DNA of 64,000 nucleotides from Lactobacillus sp. ESL0677 (lineage in GTDB: Bacteria > Bacillota > Bacilli > Lactobacillales > Lactobacillaceae), in assembly GCF_029392875.1 (NCBI RefSeq), contig NZ_CP113946.1, positions 806,001 to 870,000 of the forward strand, given 5' to 3'. This document shows positions 6,880 through 15,903 of this stretch, piece after piece. Made by a program: the position numbers and the translations under genes. The notes beneath the pieces are model-generated. The model was not told where the DNA came from, did no database searches, and saw only the letters and a list, made by a program, of their open reading frames with translations. The stretch's first letter is position 1; the number at the start of each line of letters is the position of its first letter.

Positions 6880-8303
6880 AGGCAGTACAAGAATTAATAT
6901 TGGGCACTGCAAAGGAACGAGCCAGTTTTACTGCAGACTATGAGAAATCGTTACGCTATTACAAGACTCAGAATGATATTACTAACAAAAATAGTGGCAA
7001 GTCTGAGATGAATAAAGACGGCAAGGACAAACCGCTAAGGCACGCAGATAACCGCGTTAGTTCAAACTTTCATCAGCTGTTGGTTAATCAAGAAGCGGGT
7101 TATGTGGCCACAGTTGCACCGCAGATTGATGTGGGCAGTCAGGCTGACAGTGATAAAGTTAGTGCTGTGCTAGGCGACAACTTTAATTTGACACTCAATC
7201 AGCTAGTTATCGATGCAGCAAATGCCGGTATTGCATGGTTGCATTATTGGATTGATGAAGACGGCAATTTCAGGTATGGTGTGATTGAGCCTAGTCAGAT
7301 AACACCAATTTGGTCAACTGAACTTAATCGCAAATTACTGGCAGTTCTTCGCAGCTATAGACAGCTAGATCCTGATACAGGTAAATACTTTAATATTCAT
7401 GAGTATTGGACAGATAAAGAATGCCAGATATATAGAGAAGTTGATAATGCTAATCCATTCAAATTAGAACCGTACAATTGTTTTACTAGCTATGATATGA
7501 CAGCGGGCTATGAAACTGGTCAGAGCAATGTTTATAAGCATGGTCTAGGACGTGTTCCGTTTATTGCTTTCCCTAAAAATAAGTACCAACAGCCTGATTT
7601 ACTGAAATATAAGGGCTTAATTGATGCTTACGATGACATTTACAATGGTTTCCTGAACGATTTGGACGATGTCCAGCAAGTAATATTAGTTCTGACTAAC
7701 TTTGGTAAGGCTGACTTAGATCAGTTTATGGCTGATTTACGAAAGCACAGTGCTATAAAGTTTGAAAATGATGGTTTGGGTGACAAGTCTGGCGTTGATA
7801 AGCTGACGATTGATATACCAACAGAAGCTCGAGATGATGCACTGAAAATCACTCGTGAAGACATATTCCTTTATGGTCAAGGAGTTGACCCTAGCAAGTT
7901 TGAATCAACTAATGCGAGTGGTGTAGCTATCAAAATGTTGTATTCACATTTGGAAATGAAAGCAGCTAATACTGAGACACATTTCAGAGATGCAATTAAC
8001 GAATTAGTTAGGGCAATCATGAACTATCTGAATTTATCTAATCCAGAAGGGCGTAAAATCACGCAGACATGGACGAGAACACAGGTTGAAGATGATTTAA
8101 CACAAGCGCAAACAATTGCTCAGCTGGCAAATTACACCAGTAAGGAAGCAATTGCAAAGAACAATCCGTTAGTTGATGATTGGCAGCAAGAACTGAAAGA
8201 CCAGAAGCAAGATATTGCTGCAGGTGATCCATATGCTAGTGATGATGAGCATGATAAGCCTGGTAAGTTAAACGGTGGTCCAGATGACGACAAGGAAGAC
8301 TAG
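6870..8303 (+). CDS. Portal protein, SPP1 gp6 family, 477 aa
   Basis: TTG at 6870 follows AGAGAGGAGGTT and overlaps the terminase stop by 10 bp. The protein matches the SPP1-type portal by size and by segments such as RVSSNFHQLLVNQEAGYV, IWSTELNRKLLAVLRSY and VDPSKFESTNASGVAIKMLY near the end. The portal forms the dodecameric DNA gate of the head and docks the terminase. The C-terminus is acidic and overlaps the following head gene. Confidence 0.92.
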   Translation: MEIKAVQELILGTAKERASFTADYEKSLRYYKTQNDITNKNSGKSEMNKDGKDKPLRHADNRVSSNFHQLLVNQEAGYVATVAPQIDVGSQADSDKVSAVLGDNFNLTLNQLVIDAANAGIAWLHYWIDEDGNFRYGVIEPSQITPIWSTELNRKLLAVLRSYRQLDPDTGKYFNIHEYWTDKECQIYREVDNANPFKLEPYNCFTSYDMTAGYETGQSNVYKHGLGRVPFIAFPKNKYQQPDLLKYKGLIDAYDDIYNGFLNDLDDVQQVILVLTNFGKADLDQFMADLRKHSAIKFENDGLGDKSGVDKLTIDIPTEARDDALKITREDIFLYGQGVDPSKFESTNASGVAIKMLYSHLEMKAANTETHFRDAINELVRAIMNYLNLSNPEGRKITQTWTRTQVEDDLTQAQTIAQLANYTSKEAIAKNNPLVDDWQQELKDQKQDIAAGDPYASDDEHDKPGKLNGGPDDDKED

Positions 8304-9693
8304 AAATTACTGGAAGAACCGACAGCTTGAGCTAAAGCAACGTCAGTTGGACAATGCTACGGATTATGAAGCTGCATTGCGCAGTCGCATGAAAATGCTG
8401 TTTAATGAAATCCAAAAGGAAACTGACAAGTTCCTGACACGTTATGCAGCGAACAATGACATTGATGTACCTAGTGCAAGAAAGTTATTAGCTCACGTCA
8501 ACACTACTAACTGGCAAATGACACTCAAGGAATTTGAGGAGAAAGCCAAGGCAGGTGGCTTTAATAAAGAGTTAGATAATGAGTACTTTAAGAGTAGAAT
8601 TGCTCGTTTACAGGACATTAACAAGCAGCTGCAGGAGTTAGGTAGTAAGTTTGTGGACAAAGAGTTTGACAATATGGAGAACGCGTTAGCAAATCAGTTT
8701 CAAGATACCTATCTGCAACAGAATTACAATTGGCAGGACTCACACAATGGCTTCAGCGTTGACTTTACGCATTTCAATGAAACGCAACTAAAACAAATTG
8801 CTAATCAGCCCTGGCAAGGCAGTAACTTTTCTAAGAGAATTTGGAAGAATTACCATGATGTTTTGCCTAACCAACTGACAGACGCTTTGCTAAGAGGAAC
8901 ATTGCTTGGTTATTCTGCTGATCGAGTTACAAGAATGCTCAAAGATCGATTTGCTGATGTTACGAACAATCAGATTCATCGGTTAGTTGTTACGGAAATG
9001 GGACACGCTGCTGAGAACGCAACAGCTGAGTTTTATGAAGATTCGAAAATTGAACAGTACGAATATATGGCCACACTTGAGTCGCATACCTGCGAGCAGT
9101 GTGGTTATTTAGATGGCAAGATTTTTAATGTTAAGGATAGAATTGACGGTGAGAATTACCCGTTAATACATCCATACTGCCGCTGCACAACTGTACCTTA
9201 TGACGATACCCTGCCAGACATTGAGACACGTTGGATGCGTGACCCAGAAACTGGCAAAGGTAAGCTAGTTGACAATATGAGCTTCGGTGAATGGAAGAAG
9301 CAGTATGTTGACAACATAGATATTAAGATTGAAAATCATGCAGTAAGAATGGAACCAAAGAAAAGTGGTAAATATGAATGGAAAGAACTTAATGCTGAGG
9401 CGTATAATAAGCATGTAAAAGATACATCAGAATTTAATAATTATGTTAAAGGACGAAAAAATCCAGTAAGTGAATTAACAATATCAGCTGAACAAGCGCA
9501 AGAATTAATCGACAAGTACGGACATGAGCCTAATTCTAAAAATAGAGGCGCATTTAAGTTTAAGTCTGATAATTATATTGGGTATTGGGCTGATGTTGAT
9601 GGTAATAAGCATCCTACGAAGAATGGTCGTATTTCATGCAGTAAAAAGCATGGTGCTCACATTACTCCACAAAGGCCAGATTATTTAAAATAA
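8284..9693 (+). CDS. Head morphogenesis protein (SPP1 gp7/Mu F type) fused to a C-terminal polymorphic toxin type 50-like domain, 469 aa
   Basis: Residues about 1-320 are a minor head protein: a helical N-terminus, then the Mu-F/SPP1-gp7 domain with ATLESHTCEQCGYLDGKIF and YPLIHPYCRCTTVPY. From about residue 358 a separate domain follows, with LTISAEQAQELIDKYG, IGYWADVDGNKHPTKNGRIS and a final SKKHGAHITPQRP. This is the layout of the polymorphic toxin type 50 domain, repeatedly found at the end of phage gp7-like proteins. Local DNA from about 9340 is more A/T-rich. ATG 8284 overlaps the portal gene; GTG 8275 is an alternative. Toxin activity is inferred from family resemblance. Confidence 0.85.
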   Translation: MTTRKTRNYWKNRQLELKQRQLDNATDYEAALRSRMKMLFNEIQKETDKFLTRYAANNDIDVPSARKLLAHVNTTNWQMTLKEFEEKAKAGGFNKELDNEYFKSRIARLQDINKQLQELGSKFVDKEFDNMENALANQFQDTYLQQNYNWQDSHNGFSVDFTHFNETQLKQIANQPWQGSNFSKRIWKNYHDVLPNQLTDALLRGTLLGYSADRVTRMLKDRFADVTNNQIHRLVVTEMGHAAENATAEFYEDSKIEQYEYMATLESHTCEQCGYLDGKIFNVKDRIDGENYPLIHPYCRCTTVPYDDTLPDIETRWMRDPETGKGKLVDNMSFGEWKKQYVDNIDIKIENHAVRMEPKKSGKYEWKELNAEAYNKHVKDTSEFNNYVKGRKNPVSELTISAEQAQELIDKYGHEPNSKNRGAFKFKSDNYIGYWADVDGNKHPTKNGRISCSKKHGAHITPQRPDYLK

Positions 9694-9705
9694 GGGAGGC
9701 TAGTT

Positions 9706-9915
9706 ATGAAGATTGATGGTATGAGTTTTATTGATATTCTTAATAATTTCAGAGCTAGAAACGTTGACTTCAAATTTAAAGACGGTACTGAAAGGACGAT
9801 ATTTGTTAATGAAATTGAAAATGAAGAAGACGATCAACCTGGAACAATTTTTATGGCAGATGATCCTAAAGATGACGTATGGCTATCTGATGTAGTTAGT
9901 GCAAAAGCTGTATAG
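9706..9915 (+). CDS. Small hypothetical protein next to the toxin-domain head gene, 69 aa
   Basis: ATG at 9706 follows GGGAGGCT, 12 bp after the toxin-fused head gene. The acidic 69-residue protein (MKIDGMSFIDILNNFRARNV; later DDVWLSDVVSAKAV) has an alpha/beta pattern and no recognised family. Its position and A/T-rich composition match the toxin domain, so an immunity function is a reasonable hypothesis without direct support. Confidence 0.6.
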   Translation: MKIDGMSFIDILNNFRARNVDFKFKDGTERTIFVNEIENEEDDQPGTIFMADDPKDDVWLSDVVSAKAV

Positions 9916-9924
9916 GAGGAAATT

Positions 9925-10200
9925 ATGAGAGATGAAATAGCTCGTGTTTTATTAGAAAGTTTTAATAAATATGATGAAAATATGGAGATGCCGAGTGGCA
10001 AAGAATTAAACGAATTATTTGATTCAATTAATGTACCGTATAATAAGACAGTTTATGTGCTAAAAGATTTACAGAATAAAGGCTATGTTGATAGTCAAGC
10101 TTTTGAAATTAATAGCATGCTAGAAATCGTTGTTAATAATATGCATCGATCGTTGCTCACAGAAAATGGACAAGCATATTTAAAGGAATTATCAAAATAG
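9925..10200 (+). CDS. Small winged-helix-like protein, 91 aa
   Basis: ATG at 9925 follows TAGGAGGAAAT. The sequence MRDEIARVLLESFNKYDENM, then ELNELFDSINVPYNKTVYVL, LQNKGYVDSQAF and a final LLTENGQAYLKEL resembles the winged-helix outline of phage YjcQ-like proteins: helix, helix, recognition helix, wing, helix. It is the last gene before an intrinsic terminator in the late operon. It may belong with the toxin-domain cassette or be an independent insertion. Confidence 0.6.
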   Translation: MRDEIARVLLESFNKYDENMEMPSGKELNELFDSINVPYNKTVYVLKDLQNKGYVDSQAFEINSMLEIVVNNMHRSLLTENGQAYLKELSK

Positions 10201-10205
10201 ATTGT

Positions 10206-10229
10206 AGCAGGATTAACTCCCTGCTTTTT
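10206..10229 (+). terminator. Intrinsic terminator between toxin-cassette genes and scaffold
   Basis: AGCAGG (10206-10211) pairs with CCTGCT (10220-10225), followed by TTTTG. It would separate the head/toxin genes from the scaffold gene, or attenuate late transcription. Confidence 0.6.
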
Positions 10230-10315
10230 GTTTGCCCTGAGCATGGCGTAAAAAGGCTTATTTTTTATACCCTTGCGAGAAGTCAACTCGTAAAAAGATG
10301 TTAAAGGAGCAGAAA

Positions 10316-10882
10316 ATGAAAAGAGAAGATTTAGAAAAGTTAGGTTTGAGTGGAGATGTGATTGACAAGGTCATAATCATGCATGGTGAAGATGTTAATG
10401 CAATTAAGGCTAAGTCTACTGAACTTGAGGAAACCAATAAATCATTGACTGAGCAGATTACTAATCGTGACAAGGACTTGAAAAAGCTGCAGAAACAAGT
10501 CAAGGATAACGATGACGTTTCTAGTCAATTAAAGGATTTGCAAGACAAGTACAAACAGGACACAGCCAAGCTTAATGACCAGTTAAGTCAGACTAAGTTA
10601 AACAATGCAATTGACCAGTCTTTGACGCAAAGTAAAGTACGCAATACTAAGGCTGCCAAAGCATTACTTAATATGGATAACATCAAGCTTGATGAGCAGG
10701 ACAATTTGATTGGCTTAGATGAACAGGTAAAAGAGCTTAAGCAGTCTGATGCTTATTTGTTTGATGAGGGCAGTAAGCAGCCATACACACCTGCAAATGG
10801 CCAGCCAACTGGTAATAATGAAACTCAAACTATGACAAATATATTTACGAAAGGATTGGTAAATAACAATGACAACAATTAA
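10316..10882 (+). CDS. Capsid scaffold protein, 188 aa
   Basis: AAAGGAG at 10303-10309 sets the ATG at 10316; an in-frame ATG at 10298 lies upstream of that site. The protein is long, charged and coiled-coil (EETNKSLTEQITNRDKDLKK and similar, residues about 35-115), with a Q/N-rich tail, as in the gp20/phage scaffold family. It would guide capsid assembly and leave before DNA packaging. It overlaps the capsid gene start by 14 bp. Confidence 0.8.
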   Translation: MKREDLEKLGLSGDVIDKVIIMHGEDVNAIKAKSTELEETNKSLTEQITNRDKDLKKLQKQVKDNDDVSSQLKDLQDKYKQDTAKLNDQLSQTKLNNAIDQSLTQSKVRNTKAAKALLNMDNIKLDEQDNLIGLDEQVKELKQSDAYLFDEGSKQPYTPANGQPTGNNETQTMTNIFTKGLVNNNDNN

Positions 10883-11873
10883 TTTTGCTGAGCAATATCA
10901 GCAAGCAATTCAAGACTCGTTCTACAATATGGACGGTGTTTTATATTCAAGAGATCTGTGGAACTCACCATCAAATTCAATGATTAAATTCGATGGCGCA
11001 AAGCACATTAAACTGCCTAAGCTGACCATTCTCTCTGGGCGAAAGGATCGGCAACGGAGGACAATTACAGGTTTTAGCACCAACTATTCAAACGACTGGG
11101 AAAGTTACGAATTAACTAATGAACGTTATTGGCAAACGCTTGTAGATCCACTTGATGTTGATGAAACTAACTATGTTGTTTCGATTGCTAACATTACTAA
11201 GCAATTTAATTTAACACAAAAGATGCCAGAACAAGACAGATTTATGTTTAGCCGTCTATATAGTCAAAAGAATGACTTAGATGGTGGCAAGGGCATTACT
11301 ACTGATTCACTCGATGAAAACAACATTCTTGAAGCATTTGACAATATGATGCTGGACTTTGATGAGGCACGTATACCAGCTCAAAACAGAGTGCTTTATA
11401 TCACGCCTAAAATTAATGCGATTTTAAAGCGAGCTGTTGCGAAAAATCGTAACATGTCAATTGATGCCAATAACCCGCAAAGAACGGTTTACAGTATTGA
11501 TTCTGTCAAGATTGTGATTGTCCCAGCTGACTTAATGCAAACAGCATTTGATTTTAGCGATGGTTCCAAGACAATTGATGATTCTAAGCAAATTGATATG
11601 TTCTTAATTTACAATGGTATCCAAATTGCACCTGAGAAATATTCATTTGCTGGTTTTGACGCGCCAAGTGCAGCTAATTCAGGCAATTACTTGTACTATG
11701 AAGAGTCATATAATGATGTTCTTCTATTACAAACTAAGGCAGCTGGAATTGAGTTTGTTGTTTCTGATAAGCCTACAGCTTCTGCTTCGTCAGCTCCGCA
11801 AACTGAAGATGTTGGACCAGAGCAAGATGCACCAGTAAGTAAGGCGACCAAATCTACAAAGTCTAGTAAATAG
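10869..11873 (+). CDS. Major capsid protein, 334 aa
   Basis: It directly follows the scaffold, with length and content of a major head protein of PBSX/Gram-positive myovirus type: GVLYSRDLWNSPSNSMIKF, an RIPAQNRVLYITPKINAIL segment, SVKIVIVPADLMQ and GIQIAPEKYSF. The C-terminal 35 residues are a low-complexity S/A/P/K extension, possibly surface exposed. GAAAGGA lies somewhat far upstream, so coupling with the scaffold gene is likely. Confidence 0.88.
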   Translation: MTTINFAEQYQQAIQDSFYNMDGVLYSRDLWNSPSNSMIKFDGAKHIKLPKLTILSGRKDRQRRTITGFSTNYSNDWESYELTNERYWQTLVDPLDVDETNYVVSIANITKQFNLTQKMPEQDRFMFSRLYSQKNDLDGGKGITTDSLDENNILEAFDNMMLDFDEARIPAQNRVLYITPKINAILKRAVAKNRNMSIDANNPQRTVYSIDSVKIVIVPADLMQTAFDFSDGSKTIDDSKQIDMFLIYNGIQIAPEKYSFAGFDAPSAANSGNYLYYEESYNDVLLLQTKAAGIEFVVSDKPTASASSAPQTEDVGPEQDAPVSKATKSTKSSK

Positions 11874-11876
11874 CTA

Positions 11877-12272
11877 ATGGACTACAAAAACTATTCGAAA
11901 TACGATGACGTAGTTAAGAAGACTGAACTACTGCTACCCAATAGTGACAATAATTCAAGCTATGAAAGTATCGTTGATTTTACAGTTGAGAAGGCGATCA
12001 ATGATGTTGCTAATTACTGCAATACACCGATTGATGAGTTGCCAGCAGAGTTATGCAGCACAATTGTTAGTTTAACCGTGCAATTGCTTGATACACATGG
12101 CTGGCTTAAGGGCCAGCAAAGTGATAGCAATATAAGCTCAATTACTGAAGGTGATGTTTCTGTAACGTTTAAGCAATCTAGCGAAGTTTATAAGAATTTG
12201 CAGACTGTTAATACAATAAGCGATGATTTTCGCTCGATATTAAACAAATTTAGGAGGTTACCAAAGCAATGA
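11877..12272 (+). CDS. Head-tail connector / DNA packaging adaptor, 131 aa
   Basis: A helical 131-residue protein (MDYKNYSKYDDVVKKTELLL; IVDFTVEKAINDVANYCN; LSTIVSLTVQLLDTHGWL-like) in the position where PBSX and SPP1 encode the gp6/gp15-type adaptor that plugs the portal after packaging. It starts 3 bp after the capsid stop and overlaps the next gene by 4 bp. The assignment is by position and helical character. Confidence 0.72.
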   Translation: MDYKNYSKYDDVVKKTELLLPNSDNNSSYESIVDFTVEKAINDVANYCNTPIDELPAELCSTIVSLTVQLLDTHGWLKGQQSDSNISSITEGDVSVTFKQSSEVYKNLQTVNTISDDFRSILNKFRRLPKQ

Positions 12273-12631
12273 ATATATTTGGCGGACTGACCAGAGCAGC
12301 ACCATTGCTTTGGCATGACAGAGCAACGATTACTGGCAAGCGAGCAATTAAGCATGGCGCTATTACTGATAGTGAAACCGTGACGATTGTTTCTGATGAA
12401 CCATGCAAAGTTATCTTAAAAGGACAGAAAGCCAGCACACAGTCGTTTTTTGGTACTGACGAATATGATGCAGAATTGCTGATTAGAACAGGAATTGATA
12501 TTCCAGCAGGTAGCCGCATCAGTGTAACTGATATAAATGGCAAAGTTGTCCAGTATAAACGAGCAGGCAAAGGCTATACTGGTTATGCCAGTCATCAAGA
12601 ACTAGCAATGGTGAGGGATGAGAAAGCATGA
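12269..12631 (+). CDS. Putative minor capsid / head completion protein, 120 aa
   Basis: The 120-residue, beta-rich protein (LLWHDRATITGKRAIKHG; GSRISVTDINGKVVQYKRAG) matches the pattern of minor capsid protein 1/head-closure proteins that follow the adaptor. GGAGG at 12252-12256 precedes the ATG, and the gene overlaps both neighbours by 4 bp. It would form the stopper between head and tail. The assignment is mainly positional. Confidence 0.72.
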   Translation: MNIFGGLTRAAPLLWHDRATITGKRAIKHGAITDSETVTIVSDEPCKVILKGQKASTQSFFGTDEYDAELLIRTGIDIPAGSRISVTDINGKVVQYKRAGKGYTGYASHQELAMVRDEKA

Positions 12632-13029
12632 GTTTGGGAACGGTTGATGACAGCGAGTTTAAGGCATTTACTGACAAGATTACGAATGCCGTAAATAGTG
12701 GTCAGTTAAAGCAAGCGATTGGTGAGAGTGCTGGTCGAATTGGTCAGCAGTCACTCAAGCAGTTCAAAGCTAATACGCCGGTTGATACTGGTAACTTGCG
12801 TCGATCTTGGCAGGTTGATGGTCCGCACTATGATGGCACAGGTTGGGGCATTAAACTTAGCAACAATGCTGAATACTCGTCTTTTGTTGAGAACGGTCAC
12901 CGAACCCGTGGTGGTGGTAGTTGGGTACCGGGGCAATTTTTTATGGAGAAGTCCAAAACGCAAATTGAAAGCCAATTACCATTCTTAATTACGCCATTGT
13001 TAGTTAAGTTTAGGAACCTATTATCATGA
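12628..13029 (+). CDS. HK97 gp10-like / XkdI minor capsid or neck protein, 133 aa
   Basis: The motif KQFKANTPVDTGNLRRSW and the later VENGHRTRGGGSWVPGQFF are the signature of the HK97-gp10-like family (XkdI in PBSX), which joins head and tail. GTGAGGGATGAGAAAGC precedes the ATG. It overlaps both neighbours by 4 bp in the standard late-operon packing. Confidence 0.85.
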   Translation: MSLGTVDDSEFKAFTDKITNAVNSGQLKQAIGESAGRIGQQSLKQFKANTPVDTGNLRRSWQVDGPHYDGTGWGIKLSNNAEYSSFVENGHRTRGGGSWVPGQFFMEKSKTQIESQLPFLITPLLVKFRNLLS

Positions 13030-13436
13030 CAATTACAGAGCGCATAGCAAACGAAATAGCAGTAATCTTTCCAGATGCAGTAATTTATACAGAAAACCAA
13101 GACAGCAACTTTCAGGAGCCGTCTTTTTTTATCCAGAAAATTCTAACTGCAACTACACCACTGCTATTTGAGAATCAAGACCGAAAATATCACTACCAGA
13201 TAGTGTATTTTCCTAATCCTGACCACCCAAATGCAGATATGGAGCGTGTGGAAGATAAGCTGCTAGACGATTTTACGCAATTAAACAATTTTGCCAGTAT
13301 TCATAATCGTGAATTTGACATTGATACAGCTAACACTGTACTAGAAGTTAAATTCGAAGTATGGACATGGGCAATTAAGCAAGATAGAACGATTAAGCAA
13401 AGAAAGGTAGATGTGAATGGCAGAGTCAAAGACTGA
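13026..13436 (+). CDS. Tail terminator / XkdJ-like protein, 136 aa
   Basis: A 136-residue protein in the XkdJ position between the gp10-like protein and the YqzN/sheath pair. It reads MTITERIANEIAVIFPDAVI, has a basic core (ENQDRKYHYQIVYFP) and ends with EVWTWAIKQDRTIKQRKVDV. The family (DUF6838, phage tail terminator) caps the tail tube before head joining. It overlaps both neighbours. Confidence 0.78.
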   Translation: MTITERIANEIAVIFPDAVIYTENQDSNFQEPSFFIQKILTATTPLLFENQDRKYHYQIVYFPNPDHPNADMERVEDKLLDDFTQLNNFASIHNREFDIDTANTVLEVKFEVWTWAIKQDRTIKQRKVDVNGRVKD

Positions 13437-13626
13437 GACAGTGCAGGAAAAGCCGTTTAGCGCTGTTACCAAGCCAGAAAACAGGTTTACAAAGAAAGCT
13501 ATTCTTAACAGCAACCTGTTTGCAACTGTTGAAAAGGACATTTTACGAACCGTTTTAAACGATAGTAAGACATACACAGTTGAAGAATTACAAGCAGCAA
13601 TTAAGAAATTTAAAGGAGGAATTTAA
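13417..13626 (+). CDS. Small YqzN/YkzM-type phage protein, 69 aa
   Basis: ATG at 13417 follows AGAAAGG and overlaps the preceding stop. The protein has a low-complexity N-terminus, then FTKKAILNSNLFATVEKDIL and KTYTVEELQAAIKKFKGGI. This short helical domain sits immediately before the sheath gene in PBSX-like operons. Its function is unknown; it ends exactly at the sheath ATG. Confidence 0.7.
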   Translation: MAESKTETVQEKPFSAVTKPENRFTKKAILNSNLFATVEKDILRTVLNDSKTYTVEELQAAIKKFKGGI

Positions 13627-14991
13627 ATGGCAGGCGGAACATGGAAAACGCAGAATAAGCGACGTCCTGGAGCATATATTAATGTTAAAGGCGTTGCTCA
13701 ACCAACTTCTGATTCTAATTTAGGTAGAACACTATTATTAAGTAATGCGCAACTAAATTGGGGTAAGAAAGGCATTATTGAATTACACAACGATAGTAAT
13801 TTCAAGGAGCTATTGGGAACAACAATTGATGATCCAAAACTTATGGCATTGAAACAGGTACTAAAGGGGGCTGAAACAGTCCTCTTTTTAAATACCAATG
13901 ATGGCGTACGGGCAAGTGTGTCTGACCCAGCACTACCTTGGAAGTTCGAAGCAACTTATCCGGGTACTAAGGGCAATGATATTAGCATTTCAGTTGAAAA
14001 AGACCCGAATAATACAACCAACATTACAGTTACTACGTTATTCGGCACTGAAATCATTGATGAACAAACAATTACAACGACAACAGGTAATAATTTACTA
14101 GCTAACGATTATGTGACGCCAACAATGACCGAGCAAGATAACGGTCAAGCAAAACTAGAAGCAATTAGTGCAGCAGGCAGTTATCAATTAAAAGATGGGA
14201 CGACGACACCGGATAAAACCGAAGACTTAATGTCTGACGCAATGGAAACTGAAAATTATGCCGTTGTCACCACAGCTGGCTATCCAGAAGACAGTAATAT
14301 TCATGCACTACTGGTTACGACAGTTAAACGGCTACGTGACACCGAAGGTATGAAGATTCGTGGGATAATCCCAGCAAGTTCCAGCATCAATCAAGCTAAT
14401 TATGAAGGAATTTCTGTTGTCGCTAACGGCTTAACTTTGAATGACGGTACAGACTTATCTGTCACTAATGCAACAGGATATTTTGCTGGACTGTCCAGTT
14501 CAGTTGATGGTTCAGCTTCACTAACTTATACCGAGGTTGAAGATGCCATTAGTGCTAACCCAAGACTGAATAACGATAAGACCATTGCCGCATTAAACGC
14601 TGGTCAAATTGTCTTTACTACCAGACCTGGGCAGCGAGTAGTGATTGAGCAAGATATTAATTCACTAACTAAATTTACGAAAGACAAGCCAAAGTCATTC
14701 AGCAAGAATAAGGTTTTGCGAGTATTAGACGAAATTGCGACTGACACTGAACAAGTCTTTGAACAGAGCTATTTAGGAAAAGTTGGCAATAATGCCGCTG
14801 GTCGTGACTTGTTCAAAGCTAATCGAGTTAGTTATTTACAAGGTTTGAATGACAGTAACGTAATTCAAGACTTTAGTGCAACTGACATTACGGTTAATCC
14901 CGGTGAAGACAGTGATGCCGTTGTTGTCGATTTGGCAGTCAAGCCTGTGGACGCAATGGAGAAACTGTACGTCACAATTAATGTAGGATAG
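13627..14991 (+). CDS. Contractile tail sheath protein, XkdK type, 454 aa
   Basis: AAAGGAGG lies 8 bp before the ATG at 13627. N-terminal GTWKTQNKRRPGAYINVKGV is the classic start of PBSX-like sheath proteins. The central half is a variable domain (about residues 95-190), and conserved blocks IAALNAGQIVFTTRPGQRVV and VFEQSYLGKVGNNAAGRDLF mark the C-terminal sheath fold. Its presence defines a contractile, myovirus-type tail. Confidence 0.93.
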   Translation: MAGGTWKTQNKRRPGAYINVKGVAQPTSDSNLGRTLLLSNAQLNWGKKGIIELHNDSNFKELLGTTIDDPKLMALKQVLKGAETVLFLNTNDGVRASVSDPALPWKFEATYPGTKGNDISISVEKDPNNTTNITVTTLFGTEIIDEQTITTTTGNNLLANDYVTPTMTEQDNGQAKLEAISAAGSYQLKDGTTTPDKTEDLMSDAMETENYAVVTTAGYPEDSNIHALLVTTVKRLRDTEGMKIRGIIPASSSINQANYEGISVVANGLTLNDGTDLSVTNATGYFAGLSSSVDGSASLTYTEVEDAISANPRLNNDKTIAALNAGQIVFTTRPGQRVVIEQDINSLTKFTKDKPKSFSKNKVLRVLDEIATDTEQVFEQSYLGKVGNNAAGRDLFKANRVSYLQGLNDSNVIQDFSATDITVNPGEDSDAVVVDLAVKPVDAMEKLYVTINVG

Positions 14992-15001
14992 GAGGAATAA
15001 T

Positions 15002-15478
15002 ATGCCTTTAGAAGCAAGTGATTTTTTAAATGGTAGAAACGCAATTTCGACCAAAGAAGCGACTGTAACATTAACGATTAGTGGTCAAGTCTATAAGATG
15101 ATTGAGTGCAACGAGTTTACAGCCAAATTGGAAAAGAAAAAGGAAGATATTCAAACACTAGGTACGCACTGGAAGCGGAAGAAGACTACTTCCATTGAAG
15201 GAACTGGAACGTTGAGTGGCTACTTGATTAACTCTAATTGGATTAAGCAAGCAATGCCATACGTTCAGAATGGTCGTGACTTGTACTTTGACATTACTTT
15301 AACAATTGAAGACAAGACAACTGATTGGGGTAAACAAGTTGTTCAACTCAATAACGTTAACCTTGACACAATTCCGATTGCCGATTTCAAAGCAGACGAT
15401 GGTGTGATGGAAGTTAAATCTGACTTCTCGTTTGAAGGATTTAGCTTAATTAATGAATTTAATGGTAGTTTAGCTTAA
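15002..15478 (+). CDS. Tail tube protein, XkdM type, 158 aa
   Basis: GGAGGAAT precedes the ATG at 15002. The protein starts MPLEASDFLNGRNAISTKEA and contains MIECNEFTAKLEKKKEDIQT and GTHWKRKKTTSIEGTGTLSG, hallmarks of the XkdM/DUF2001 tube family. It stacks as hexameric rings inside the sheath. Spacing of 10 bp from the sheath gene places it in the same transcript. Confidence 0.92.
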   Translation: MPLEASDFLNGRNAISTKEATVTLTISGQVYKMIECNEFTAKLEKKKEDIQTLGTHWKRKKTTSIEGTGTLSGYLINSNWIKQAMPYVQNGRDLYFDITLTIEDKTTDWGKQVVQLNNVNLDTIPIADFKADDGVMEVKSDFSFEGFSLINEFNGSLA

Positions 15479-15489
15479 GGAGAATAAAA

Positions 15490-15903
15490 ATGACTGAAAA
15501 TATCAATGACTTTTTAATGAAGAATGTAGAAAATCCCGTTAAAACGGAAAACGTTAAATTTAAACGTTTTAAATCGCCGTTTAAAATTAAGTCACTATTG
15601 GCTGAAGATGTAACAAGGTTACGTAATCAGGCGACTAAACAAGAATTAAACAGTAAGACGCATCAGTATGAGGCTCAGACTGACCAAAACAAATTCACTG
15701 ACTTAATTGTCGAAGCAAGTGTTGTCTCGCCAGATCTTCACAATGCAGAACTGATGAAAAGCTATAGTGTAGTTGATGGCGATGCGGCTAAATTACTGCA
15801 AAGAATGTTAACTATTGGTGAATATAGTGAACTCGCTGACCATATTATGAAGATTTCGGGAATTGAAGATTCCGAAGCCGTTATTAATACAGCAAAAAAC
15901 TAA
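15490..15903 (+). CDS. Tail assembly chaperone, XkdN type, zero-frame product, 137 aa
   Basis: AAGGAGAAT precedes the ATG. The 137-residue protein (KRFKSPFKIKSLLAEDVTRL; LLQRMLTIGEYSELADHIMK) is the XkdN/DUF2... type chaperone that coats the tape measure during tail assembly. The gene ends GCA AAA AAC TAA. The A AAA AAC heptamer just before the stop is a canonical -1 slippery site, and a coding extension continues in the -1 frame. Confidence 0.88.
   Translation: MTENINDFLMKNVENPVKTENVKFKRFKSPFKIKSLLAEDVTRLRNQATKQELNSKTHQYEAQTDQNKFTDLIVEASVVSPDLHNAELMKSYSVVDGDAAKLLQRMLTIGEYSELADHIMKISGIEDSEAVINTAKN

Noticed and set aside
12250..12570. 106-codon reverse frame across the head completion gene
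   Set aside because: Antisense to a tightly packed late gene; no ribosome site.
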